Source: Ryuthela nishihirai
Lineage: Eukaryota; Arthropoda; Arachnida; Araneae; Heptathelidae
Length of the DNA: 64,000 nt
Assembly: GCA_038380435.1 (NCBI GenBank)
Contig: JAWZYU010000018.1
Span: forward strand, 54,213,751-54,277,750
Direction of reading: 5' to 3'
This document shows positions 45,690-56,075 of the stretch, piece after piece (position 1 is the stretch's first letter; each line of letters starts with the position of its first letter). Below the pieces are notes generated by a model. That model worked only from the letters and a program-made list of their open reading frames with translations, was not told where the DNA came from and ran no database searches. The position numbers and the translations under genes were made by a program.

Positions 45690-45752
45690 TTTGCTACATC
45701 CCTGGTGTCAGACAGCTGAAGTGAACTTACACCACTCTAACTTTCAGTGCAG

Positions 45753-45784
45753 TATAAAAGCAAATGCAGTGAGCATTCAGTATT
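45753..45784 (+). promoter_or_regulatory. Candidate RNA polymerase II core promoter
   Basis: TATAAAAG at 45753-45760 is followed about 25 nt on by TTCAGTATTC (45776-45785), which fits the arthropod TCAGT initiator at the expected distance. It lies upstream of the unassigned island at 46.6-48.5 kb on the same strand. Support is by pattern only. Confidence 0.4.
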
Positions 45785-46325
45785 CAATATAAAGACTTGG
45801 GCATCGATTACATATGTATATGAGTAATGTTAAGATTTTTGTGCTATTACATTAGTAAGATTTCTTAGAGTGAAATGATGAATAGATTGGAAGTATTTTA
45901 TGTTAACAAAATTATTTTCAGAGTATTATTCATATTGTGTTAAGCCAAGTGTGGCCCATTAAATTCTATGCTCACAGCTTGCAGTATGCTATTTAGCATA
46001 TTTTAGTGCATTTTGCTGTGATTCGATCAGTGAAATTTCTTAAGTAATCGTGCTGCAAGAGTTGCCTAATGTTAAATTAATTTTGTTTCAAAAAGGAAAA
46101 AAAAGTTTTCTTTAATGATATTGCTTGAATTAAATTTTAAAAGTTGATGTCTGCCATTGTGAAAGTATAAAGTGTTGATGAAAAATTATATTTCAACGTT
46201 ATTGAAAATTTTGTTGAAAAATTAGAGATGTTTCCTTAAGTACTCTAATGAGTTGAAGGGTTCATTGTTGAAAGAAATCAGGTCTATAGTGCATTGAGAT
46301 GGAATTTATAGTGAAATTTTACGCA

Positions 46326-46412
46326 AAGGCGATCACTGCTCAGTAGCTTAATTGAAGAGAGCAGCTGATCCACAATCAGCAGGTGTAGGGTTCGTATCCC
46401 ACCGGGACAATC
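46326..46412 (+). repeat. tRNA-like sequence
   Basis: TAGCTTAATTG fits the Pol III A box exactly and GGGTTCGTATCCC is one change from a B box, about 40 nt apart. The acceptor ends do not pair and the anticodon arm is unclear, so this is a pseudogene or an old SINE head. Confidence 0.55.
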
Positions 46413-46699
46413 AGCTTTTTGTTTCACTATAATGTCAATGTGTCGCAATTTACAAAAATATCACAGATAATTGATGGTATTGAGCTCAGTTGTGTTTATG
46501 TATGATTGATGTGTAGAGTTTGAATAAAGTGATATTGAGTTAATGTGGTAATTGGTGAACGTATACTGTAGTGAAAATAATAAGTTTATAGTAGATAAGT
46601 GTGTGCTGCGTAGAATGGTTATTATTTATATATCTATTGTTATTGCAATTTAAAAATTGGAAATGGCACATAGAATGTTTTATACATCTACCCACGACC

Positions 46700-47269
46700 A
46701 TGATATGTATCGTCAACATACGAACCGTAGGAAATCGTTTAGAAGTACTAAACATCAACAGAAGGAATGTTTCAAGTGCTGAAATTTTGGCCATTTTGCC
46801 AGAGACTACTAGTTTGAATTTGAATTCAAAACATTTCTGCTACAGCAGTCCCTATAGTTACATACAGCATTGCTCTCCACCCTATGACCACAGCTTAGTA
46901 CAGGATCAAGCTTTCGTTAATCAGTCAGTAAATTCCGAGTCTGAAAATTTGGCATTTTGTTCATCAGAATGTTTAGGATGTCACGCCAGTTTAAAATGTC
47001 AGCATGAAGATGATCCTTTAGTTAGCTTAATTATGCAAACAGCTTTGTATCAGGTCTTGGAGGTAGAATTGGGACCCCCTGCCATGTGTTGGAGTTATGT
47101 GAAAGATATTGATGTCCTTCGAATGGTGGAAAAAGTTTTTACCCTTCTAAGGTTACAGCCAGACGAGGAAGTTAGTAATTTAGTTAAAAGTCTCTTCGAT
47201 ATTGGAGGATTCAGAGAAGTAATTTTTGTAATTTTAAAGAAGAGAAGATTAACTCGGGGGAGAAACTAA
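46700..47269 (+). CDS. Unassigned reading frame, longest in the window
   Basis: The frame is open from 46601. The first in-frame ATG is at 46700, giving 189 residues. A cysteine cluster (FCSSECLGCHASLKCQH) is followed by a leucine-rich, mostly helical half (DVLRMVEKVFTLLRLQPDEE). Base composition and lack of simple sequence suggest it was once coding. After the stop the next frame continues in the same style (EKLRDKNKNRTPVEQS), which suggests a frameshift rather than an end. I do not recognise the family. It may be an old host gene or a retroelement gag-like or accessory protein. Confidence 0.35.
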   Translation: MICIVNIRTVGNRLEVLNINRRNVSSAEILAILPETTSLNLNSKHFCYSSPYSYIQHCSPPYDHSLVQDQAFVNQSVNSESENLAFCSSECLGCHASLKCQHEDDPLVSLIMQTALYQVLEVELGPPAMCWSYVKDIDVLRMVEKVFTLLRLQPDEEVSNLVKSLFDIGGFREVIFVILKKRRLTRGRN

Positions 47270-48187
47270 GAGATAAGAATAAGAATCGAACACCCGTAGA
47301 ACAGTCTTCACAGAATGAAGTAAAGTTACCTGTAGTCAATGTGATTAGTAATGAAGAGGATGTAGATATGGGTAGTGAGAATTTGGAAGAAGTATATTAC
47401 GCTGTGCAGATAGATAGCCAAGTGGTCGAAGTATAGGATAATGGAGAGAGAGAAAAAATAGCGGAAGAGAAAATAAACATAACAGATAAGGAGCACTATT
47501 CAGAATTTGAAGAATTAGCGCCCCCTCCCGAAGCTGTAACTGAAGTATCTGATTGCCGCCTGAGATACAAATCGATACAGACGAAATAATCTGAAAGAGG
47601 AAATTGAAAAGGAGGAAGAGAATCGAATAAATGTAGTAAAATTTGTCTCCAATTTCGAGATCAGCTTCGACATATGTGACTGTAGCCCTCCAACACGAAA
47701 AGATGCAAAGGAAGTTAGCCACACAGGTGAAGCGAACCCAGACCCAGATACAGCAGGCAGCAATACAAAAGGAGAAACAGTAAAAGTTCCCCGAAGTATC
47801 GCCGCCGAAGGTGGAGCTATTTATTAGAAAACACTGCTCCCCCAGTAGTTATATTCACGAATCCTGTTACTAGTTTCCCTTCTGCAGCGACAGTGATTTT
47901 TTGCTCAGCCAGCCGATTGCTTGATGATTGCCAGGCGACGCGGCACATGAGGTACGGATGGCAGTAGCGTGCTATCTGTGGGCTAATCCTCTTGTAACGC
48001 CACCCACCCAGACTATGTGTCCGATCCCGTAGAAGCAGTTAGCGGTACCGAGAGAGGTCATCCCCTATCGCAGCAAGACCCAGTCAACACTCCTAGGCGC
48101 CAGTTTGCGCAGAAACAGGGCGAAGGTATTTTGATCATTAACATAGAGAATTTGGAAGAAAGAAACGCCCAATTGAAACTTATTTAA
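47262..48187 (+). pseudogene. Broken continuation of the 46.7 kb frame
   Basis: Successive forward frames each give protein-like stretches with stops between them: SNEEDVDMGSENLEEVYY (to about 47435), a Lys/Glu-rich NLKEEIEKEEENRINVVKF (47590 on) reaching KGETVKVPRSIAAE, and later YVSDPVEAVSGTERGHPLSQ to ENLEERNAQLKL (about 48017-48187). The many frame changes point to a decayed long coding region. No zinc knuckle, protease or polymerase motif was seen. Confidence 0.35.
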
Positions 48188-48540
48188 TGTCGCAGCAAAA
48201 GCACGAAGGCAGGTTAGGCACTGATGATAGAAATGGCATACAAGAGACATCAAGAGTAGATAATTTAATGCACAGTGTGACGAATTGTGTTAATGATAAG
48301 ATAGTGTTGTCGCCTGTAAGAGTAAATCCTTCAGTAAAACTAAAGAGATGCATTATGTCTATTTGTAAACAGAGAGCAAAGAAATGCATTTTGGGTGTGT
48401 CTAAGAGAAAAATAAAGAACTGCATTAAATCTGTGTTTGAGGAGGAAAAAGTGTTTATTAAGGGCTTTTCAGTAACCAGAGTTAGGAAAAAATTCAAACA
48501 TAAATTAAGTAGGGCAATTAAATGCAGATTTTTTTATTGA
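48187..48540 (+). other. Basic 117-residue frame
   Basis: Opens with ATG at 48187, just after the broken frame, and is strongly basic with repeated Lys/Cys patterns (KRCIMSICKQRAKKC, then KRKIKNCIKSV). It ends TGA at 48538. It may be the tail of the same decayed coding region. No family recognised. Confidence 0.3.
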
Positions 48541-51260
48541 ATAGGGAGATGATGAATCATTCCATATAAGTTCCGCTGTTAGAGAGTTTCCTCTCAAGTA
48601 CTGCTGTTGAGTAAATTGATTAAACAGTGGAAGACGAGAAAAAAAGGAACTGTAAATTAACTTTTGGTGATTCCAGATATTGGCAATATGAGACCTTCTG
48701 AATGGTAGCATTTTTTTGTTGTTACCTGAGAGAATAATTAACGATGTTTTGGCACTATCATATTTATTAGTACATATGGTACTTAACAGTTCATTTGTCA
48801 GTTTTTTTAAATATACTAAATTTACATTTTTTTTTGGTTCTCTTGTTGAAATTTTAAGTTCATGAAAACTGTTATTATGAACTTAATTCTTTATTAAATG
48901 GAAGGATGCTATTGTATAGTGATAATTTGGCTAAGGAATGCGAATGTTAATTTTAATATTTAAGTATTCATCATGAGTAACGTCTGTTTCAAGTTTGTCT
49001 TTTCGTCTAAGGTCTAAAAGGAATTCAACTGTAATGTACTCAATTTAAAAGAATATGCTAATTCTACAGTTTATGCAACTTTATATTCTTGACATAAACG
49101 TAAAATTTATTGCGGATCGAACTGAGTTGTGGGCGCCACAGCATAGAAATGTTTCTCCATATGGGCTTATAAAGCGTATATTAGGGTAGTTATGCATATC
49201 GTGTAACGGAGTGGAGCATATTGATGTCTTGATGTAAACAATGCAATATGTTTAAATTGTGAAGAATTGAATAAGGTAACTTGAGTGTATTCGAAAAAGT
49301 TTGTATGTAAATCCGACACACCGTTGTTTTGTATCCGTGTAAAGGAGTGAGGTGTAAACAAACGTGACGCAGCCTTTAGAGGACCCGGCGAGCTCTTGCT
49401 CCCGTGGAAAAGATATCTCTCCCGTAGAGGGAGTTACCGGGTACGTGATTGCTGTGTGCTCAGTCAGTTCTGTCACTTCACTGAAGCTGCTATTGAGCGT
49501 AATTGGCCATGAATATAAATCGGATTCACTATTATGTCTTGAAAGCTGAAGAGCCTTGACATGTAGCCCTGAGAGAAACTGTCTTATTTTGTGGTACTGA
49601 TATTTAGTTAATTAGAGTGCGAGCTAAGTTGCCCACTTCTGTTCTTTCTTGTAAATGACTGTGTATTGAGTAGGAGACTTACACAGATTACTTCCCAGAA
49701 TTTAAAGTCAATATTGTTAAGATTTTAGAAAAGGATCAGAATTAGTTGGAAAGTATGCAGTGACAAATTTCCGATAATTTTGCTAGTCTTATTTAGGTAA
49801 ACAAGAAAAGTTATATACTAATTGCGCATGGTTGCTTATGAAGAGTCCACTGAATGGTTATTGGTATCAGTATTTAAGACAGTTCTAGTAGAAATCGAGT
49901 TTTATTATGACATAGAAGTGGGAAGTAAATTTTTTGTATATTTGCGTATGAGGAGACAGATAGCGGAAATTAAGTAAATTTAGTGTACCCTAGACGTGTA
50001 ATTAAGTGTATTTACATTGATGCTTTTGTGTCGTTAAGGATGACACTCGAACAATTCCTTTTTGTGTGTATTAAATGAGACTGAGAGATTCCACTTGACT
50101 GTCAGTTATGTAACTTGATTGTAATTTCAATAAGTGGTGATAATTTGTTGTGTGTTGATTCTTGAATGGATACTTTCTTTTTGTGTTTTACGTTTCATGT
50201 GAATGCCTTGGGAGACTTAGCTGAGGTAAAGAATTCATCCAGCTCAGGACGTCGGTGTACTGCCGACTTTTCGTGTAGTGAAGATTTTTATGATGAAAGG
50301 ACTAGTGACTTTCGCGTTTCCTCAAGGACACTCCTTCGGCTTGGTGACTTTTTTACTTTTAATTGACTTTTTAGGACATTATTTTGACGACTTGGTGTGA
50401 GGTAATATATGTGTTAATCAAGGAAGTTAAGCGAACGGCAGCCTTTTCTGCCATTGACTACAGTGGGTGGATATTAACTACATATATGTTGTGTACAGTG
50501 GGACATGGAAAATGTAATAGACTATATTATTTTATTCTTGCTCATTCTATAGTCTGATACTCGCATCAATTGACTCTCGTTATTGGACTTTACTCATCAA
50601 ACGAACTTTTCCTCAGGTGGAGTCCGATTCTTCCCCCCTCCCCTGTAGTATATATAAGTGTCATGTCCCTCGAATTTTATATTTATTTATTTATTGTATA
50701 TTCTTGTTGTATTATATTGTTGTATATATTTTTATGTGCTCTTGGAAATGTTTCTGCTGGGATGACTCACTGTTGTTGTTTTCGGGTCTGAAGTTTAAGA
50801 ATCAATGCCAGAGGTTGTTTATGGCCGTAAACGACTAGCCGAAGGCGCTAGTGCAGCGAGTAGGCTAGGCGGGAAATTCGAAGCTTCAGTCTGTGTGTTA
50901 GCTGTCAAGCGAAGAGGTCGCGTTGACACGCGTCAAAAGGATGCCATCTTTCTCAATTTAACCCTTGAAGTCAGGGTGCGAATCCAAGAGGGAATCCAGA
51001 TTCTTGGAGAATCTTGTATTTTATTCTTGTGGTTCAGGAGGAGCCACAGTGTAGGCAAAGGAAAATCCTTTCTCCGAGTTTTTGAGGTCTGTAAAGTGAT
51101 AAATTGCAGAGTGTGCAATTCTCCACCTCATTTTAGTAATATTTGCAATAGCAAAGTAGCAAATGCTCACGGAGTTGAGCGGTGAATTCAGAAGGAACCA
51201 CAGTGTGAAGCAGCAATGGCCCACAGAGTGGAGTTCATTCCCAGCACATAGCTGTATATA
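48541..51260. other. Unassigned part of the 45.7-51.5 kb island
   Basis: No clear repeat, LINE or transposase motif. Short frames occur (50166-50366; 50805-51185) but without recognisable domains. A second TATATAAG occurs near 50651, without a clear initiator. The DNA is less AT-rich near 49.4 and 50.8-51.1 kb. Confidence 0.35.
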
Positions 51261-51268
51261 GTGTGAAT

Positions 51269-51274
51269 AAAAAT
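51269..51274 (+). terminator. Candidate polyadenylation signal
   Basis: AATAAA about 3 kb after the basic frame and on the same strand as the candidate promoter at 45753. On its own this hexamer is common in AT-rich DNA. Confidence 0.25.
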
Positions 51275-51461
51275 TGTGTCGTTCCTACATAACTATCGTG
51301 CAGTAATTGTGGACCATTGTTATTCTTCACTCAATGCAGCACAGTTGAGGCATACAGTGACACGGTCGTAAAAACCCGCGAATCTGTGAATTCACCGAAG
51401 TGAATTAAGTAATTTCATCATCGTCCCTCTCTCCTGTGTGGACTGGGTCATCACATCTGGC

Positions 51462-51515
51462 CCAGTCGGATAGGATCCGAACCCCCAGTCAGAAAGGATC
51501 CGAACAAAGGGGTCA
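51462..51515. repeat. Short direct repeat
   Basis: CAGTCGGATAGGATCCGAAC is repeated as CAGTCAGAAAGGATCCGAAC 26 bp downstream. Confidence 0.6.
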
Positions 51516-51727
51516 CGACAATAAGGGTGTTCTGCATATATTTTCGCACATGCGCAGAACAATATCAAAAGTGTTTCAAGACTCGTTGTTCACCATTATC
51601 GGCACAGGGACAAAGGACTCGCAAGCCATTTCCGTCAAATTTGTGGCTGGCTGGCGCCAGTCGCTATCAAGCCAACGTTAAAAGTGGCTGGAGTGAAGGC
51701 ACCACATATAGCCTGCTACAAAGACAG

Positions 51728-52111
51728 TTGGGTTGGGTTGTTTTACCTCTGAGCGGCACTTTTTTGCACACCGTGGGCTAAATGGCCAGGTCACACTGAC
51801 CCCAAAGGCTCAGAGACGGTTGGGGGAGGGGACCCACTGGAACAGCTGTTGGGAGACAGATGGTAGCCTCCCGTCAAGGCCATCCAGCGTGTTCTTTAAC
51901 GTGCACAGGGGGCTCCCGCACAGGGGGCCACGGCTTAACGTCCCATCCGACGGACGGCGGCCTTTCCAAGCCCATCGGTGTCCCCTACTGACCGTGGGCA
52001 GGGCGGGGAATTTTGCGGAGATAAACCTCAACGCTGACCCAGCTGGGACTCGAACCTGGGAACTACAGATTACGAGCCTGGCGCGCTACCGACTGAGCCA
52101 ACCCCGCCCCC
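51728..52111 (-). repeat. SINE family 1, complete
   Basis: Complete from tail (TTGGGTTGGGTTGTTTTACC) to head (minus-strand GGTTCGAGTCCCAGC and GGTTGGCTCAGTCGGTAGCG). The target duplication CTACAAAGACAG lies at 51716-51727 and 52112-52123. It closely matches the 45.3 and 62.5 kb copies, so it is young. Confidence 0.96.
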
Positions 52112-52206
52112 CTACAAAGACAGACTTCAGGCAAGTGCTGATGACATCTCCAGAGACTGCAACTTCCCCTGTGCCTCGACATGTGCAAGGTGATCCTACC
52201 ACCTGA

Positions 52207-52325
52207 TGCATCCCAATGGAGGGAATCTGAACCATTCTCTGAGCTCTCGGGGTCCTTGTGATCTGACATTTAGCCCATTATGTGCAATGAAATGCCACTC
52301 AAAGGTAAAACAATCCAACCCTTTA
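52207..52325 (+). repeat. SINE family 1, 3' part
   Basis: Contains CTGAGCTCTCGGGGTCCTTG, TGACATTTAGCCCATTATGT and the ACTCAAAGGTAAAACAATCC tail. It faces the complete copy 95 bp upstream and is more diverged. Confidence 0.82.
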
Positions 52326-52510
52326 ACTGTGCTTGTATATATGAGGAAAAATTGACATATACAGCAGTTAGTCCTTGTCCAATGCGCAAGTCAATGTTTT
52401 GAAAGTGACTAAATTCTTCAGATTTGTCAAATGATTGGGTGAATACCGGTAGGGTATATTCTTTTTAGATCGACTTAGAATCTTCACAGATTTTTTCTCC
52501 ATATTTGAAT

Positions 52511-52578
52511 CACTATAGATTGATTTAAATATATGGTGATTCATAGATGTGACAATAGATTTAAATCAATCTATGGTG
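52511..52578. repeat. 20-bp hairpin
   Basis: 52511-52530 pairs with 52559-52578 at 19 of 20 positions (CACTATAGATTGATTTAAAT) across a 28-nt loop. Confidence 0.8.
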
Positions 52579-53329
52579 AGTGGATAAAGGGCCAATTATG
52601 ATTCTAATATATTACTTTTTTTCAATTTTTTTCATTGCATTTCCTATGTGTAAATTTTATATATTTTGTTATTCTTTGCTATTTTTATAAACAATTTTCC
52701 AACTCGTAAAATAATTTGAAGGGATAATATCTGTTCCATTGAACAGTTTTCTACTGTTAATGCACATTTGTATGGAACTTTCTGCATAAAATTTTATTCT
52801 TTATGAATATCAACTCCTTTGTTATTCTAGTTATTCATTTGTTACTTTTGGTTCATTGTTTACTGTCGTACATTTGTTACTGTTGGTCTTTTGAAAACGA
52901 TTGTTCCTCTCTTTGAATCTTGCATCTTCTAGTTTTATATTATTAAAAATAAACACGTTTTATTATTCCTAAACCTACCACTAATTTACTCAAGCTATTT
53001 ACTTTTTTATTCTTATTAGTGACAAAAAAAATAATTCTTACTGAACTCATAACATCTGCAGCTCTCATTTTGGTATATTGTGCTGTTAAAGTACAACGAA
53101 TGAACATCAGCCAGTGGGAGTGTAATGAAATCGTCTTTTCCATTTTCTCTGCTGTTTTGCTTGAAGCACAAAAAGAGTGAGCTTTATTTGACATCGATTA
53201 GAAAGTAACCTTATTCAGATAAATATGAAAACCACAGCTTTTAAAACAAATTCGATTACTTATGCTACCTAATAAGTGTTTTTTCCCTAAAGTAGCTAGT
53301 CAGTTTTACGGCCTGGAGCATTTTTGTGC
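52579..53329. other. AT-rich spacer
   Basis: Nothing recognised. Confidence 0.4.
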
Positions 53330-54165
53330 TTAAATTATATTGTTGTTTGTTGTTGTTTTTTTTTTGTCATGTAAAGTTTACAATATGCATTCGAATTTAA
53401 TTGGAAGACTTCATCACGATGTTCTTTTTCAGCAGTCTACGTGTGAAAGAACTAATCACACTATGATTAGTAATTATTTGCCTTTCTGTTTTTTTTTTTT
53501 TTTTTTTTTCTCTTTTTCTTCCCTGCCATATTTTCTATGTTTTGTTGCATTCCTTAACTTTGAGGCAATAAACGCTTTTGGTAATGAAATTATTATTTTT
53601 ATTTATTAGTTTTCATGAAGGCACATTGCTGGGATTTACTAAATTAGATTTTCGCGTGGAAAAAAGGAAAGACTTTTGAGAGAAACTGTTGCTCTGAAGG
53701 ATGAGACGAGTGCTATTATTTTTCCTTTATTCCGCAAAATCACTTTTTGACATGATGGTTTATTAAATTTCGTCCATTATGAACGTTCTTTTTACTTGTC
53801 ATCGTTGTCTATTACTTAAGTTATTTTTTTTTCTTTTTCTTTTCTGAGATTTTTTTATTCTTTACTTAACTTTTTTTTCTTTTTTCCCTCACCTTTTTTC
53901 TCTGAGGCTTGATGTAGCAAATTGCATGTTTAATGTTTTCATTCAGTTTCGTTTGTTAGTAATATTTTTTTCATTACCTCTTAAAAGCATTACAAGTTTT
54001 AAGTCCGAATTTATACACTGCATTTTATGATTCAACTTTATTTCTTACGTAAATTTTGTTTTTTCAGCTTTTATTTTTCAATAAAAAAAGTCTGCTCCAC
54101 TTCTGCCTACTTTTACATATTTGTTCTTTAACCTTTATTTTCTATTGAGTTTTTTCAGACACTTC
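53330..54165. repeat. Thymine-rich low-complexity DNA
   Basis: Over 800 bp the plus strand is strongly T-biased, with many T runs (the longest near 53490-53509) and TTTTCTTTTC patches. The 89-residue frame at 53340-53609 is a product of this bias. Confidence 0.7.
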
Positions 54166-54195
54166 TGCTTCTTCGTAGCATTCTGATTTAAAATC

Positions 54196-54340
54196 TACAA
54201 TAATTACGACGAAGATGACGACAGCAACAACAATGATGACCACAACAACCACAATGGCGACGAGGACAGTAACAGCAACAATGGCGACCAGGAAGGCAAC
54301 TACAACAACAATGGCGACGACAACGACAACAATATTAAGT
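54196..54340 (+). repeat. ACA/GAC/ATG triplet repeat
   Basis: Imperfect trinucleotide array (ACAACAACAATGGCGACGAC and similar). All forward frames lack stops for much of it, but that is expected of a triplet repeat. Confidence 0.85.
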
Positions 54341-54712
54341 ACATTATAAAAATCCCACGAATCTATGAAAGCTGATCCGCAGGAATCTACAGAAGGAAAA
54401 TACAGAAGACTAAAAAAGGCAATTTAATTAGGGTGACTGGATTAAAAGAAAAAACTTTCCGCTGTTTTCTTTTCCGCTTTTCTGTTTGACAAAACACTTA
54501 AAAATGCGTTTCCCAACTAAGCACAGTATATGCGCTACCTGTTTCCTAATCTAGCATTCGAAGGTTTTCGGGGCGTAGTAAGTTAGGAAATATAAAAAAA
54601 AAAATAAAAAAAGAACTGTTTAGCTAAGGTAATTCTTGCTCTATAAACTACTTAACTGTGAAAAGTAGTGCAAAATAGTTGCACACTGATTAAGTAAATG
54701 CTATATTGTTTG
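54341..54712. other. AT-rich spacer
   Basis: Nothing recognised. Confidence 0.4.
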
Positions 54713-54720
54713 CACGCAGG

Positions 54721-54949
54721 TCCGGATCTAGAGTAAAATAAAAGAAATGGAGAGTGGCAAGTGATTCGATTGCGCCGGAAGAAGTAAAAGGGCAAAGGAC
54801 TGGAATTTTCAGTATAACATTTTCCCACCTTTTTAGAGATCTTTAAAAGAGTTCTTGAAAAATGAATGAAATATACATAAGTTTTACATTCTCATAGGAC
54901 ATTCTCATTCATTCTCCTCCCCTCCTATATCCGGCCCTATTGACACGCA
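54721..54949 (+). mobile_element. Third copy of the 33.4 kb non-autonomous family
   Basis: Left end GTCCGGATCTAGAG, inner block CAGTATAACATTTTCCCACC and GTTCTTGAAAAATGAATGAA, right end ATATCCGGCCCTATTG. The flanks GCACGCAG (54713-54720) and ACACGCAG (54950-54957) match at 7 of 8 positions, again fitting an 8-bp duplication. Confidence 0.65.
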
Positions 54950-55118
54950 GTCCTAAGGCTCCAAGTCCAATGCAGAGAGCGACTAAGACCAGCTCTAATA
55001 TCAGGTCGTAGATAAATGGAAGAAAATCTTACTATTGTGTTCCAAACCAAAGAACCAGAAGTAAAAACTGGCTGCACCACAGAACCTTTTGTGAAGCTAT
55101 GAATTGTTTCTTTAGTTC

Positions 55119-55305
55119 AAGAGTTCTCAACCTGGGGTGCCAGCACCCCTAAGGGTCCGAAAGGGGTCTAAGGGTGCGAGAGAACATTTTGAAAGCATAT
55201 TTTTCTCATCCTATTTAATTAAAAAATTGAACCAAGGATGAAAACTTGTAAATAGGAGGTGCGAGGCTTCTATACATCGCTGCAAGGGTTGTGGAACCTG
55301 AAAAT
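55119..55305 (+). mobile_element. Decayed hAT-type MITE
   Basis: Left end GAGTTCTCAACCTGGGGTGC, then CACCCCTAAGGGTCCG, is a hAT end of a second kind, distinct from the 57.7 kb family. The right end near GGGTTGTGGAACCTG is poorly kept. No duplication was seen. Confidence 0.5.
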
Positions 55306-55328
55306 GATTAATAATTTAAGCTCTCGAT

Positions 55329-55418
55329 CAGCGTTTTTCAAACTGCCAGTAGCCACCCATAAGTGGGTTGTGAAATCAGTTTAGTGGGTGGCGATCAAAA
55401 AAAGTTTGAAAAACACTG
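55329..55418. mobile_element. 90-bp hAT-type MITE with target duplication
   Basis: CAGCGTTTTTCAAACT at the left and the reverse complement of CAGTGTTTTTCAAACT at the right give 16-bp inverted ends (15 of 16). The flanks CTCTCGAT (55321-55328) and CTCTAGAT (55419-55426) match at 7 of 8. The CAGYGTTTYTCAAACT end is typical of hAT MITEs. Confidence 0.88.
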
Positions 55419-55426
55419 CTCTAGAT

Positions 55427-56050
55427 GATGCTAACAATGAGTATCGCATGTAGAAGGAATCAGATGTCGCAAAATGTTAAGATTCCATGAATTATTTTCT
55501 AAGACTGTTGTAGGAAGTGTACGAATAAGCTTGAGTAAGGTTTCCCAATTACTGAAATATTCCATTGAACGGGAAAGGGTCAAGTGATATTCTATATGGA
55601 ATGAGATTTTAGTGTTGTTTGTTTTATCCAATTTTAGTATCTGTCGTAAAATATTGAATTAAAATAAAATTATACAAAGACAACTGCTTTGGATTCAAAG
55701 CAAGTTGATAAGTTTGATATTTCGTATAAGACGACTTGATTTTCGGGGGAATTGGGGTCTAGACCGCATGGTCCCCCCCAGTACGTCAGTGCTCTCTGTG
55801 GTTCCGTACACACAACCCCCGAAGGTAATGAATCATTGTCTGATGCAATATAGTTGAGTCATGACATCGCAGCTTTGCGATCGCGGACAAAAGATGATGC
55901 AAATTGTTAGTTGTAAGCGGCGTCTCGTAGGGTGAGCAAGTCTTTTGAATAACTCCCATTTATCTTTGAGTCAAAAGTACAACACAAGTGATCCTTGCAG
56001 TTTTAATCCAGCAGTAGTGATGCCTCATAACTGTGTTAATAATGCACATA
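55427..56050. other. Upstream region of the broken gene below
   Basis: Moderate GC near 55740-55830 (GGGGTCTAGACCGCATGG). It may hold the 5' end of the element at 56.1-57.7 kb. No inverted end could be identified. Confidence 0.3.
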
Positions 56051-56075
56051 CATTTTGTTCCATTTACGGGAAGTG

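Noticed and set aside
45700..51500. LTR retrotransposon
   Set aside because: I looked for a repeated terminal sequence, a primer-binding site and reverse-transcriptase motifs and found none.
51733..52206. 157-residue forward frame
   Set aside because: It lies almost wholly in a SINE copy. Similar frames appear in other copies of the same SINE, so it is not a gene.
53340..53609. 89-residue frame
   Set aside because: It consists mainly of Phe, Leu and Ser from T-rich DNA and has no gene-like features.
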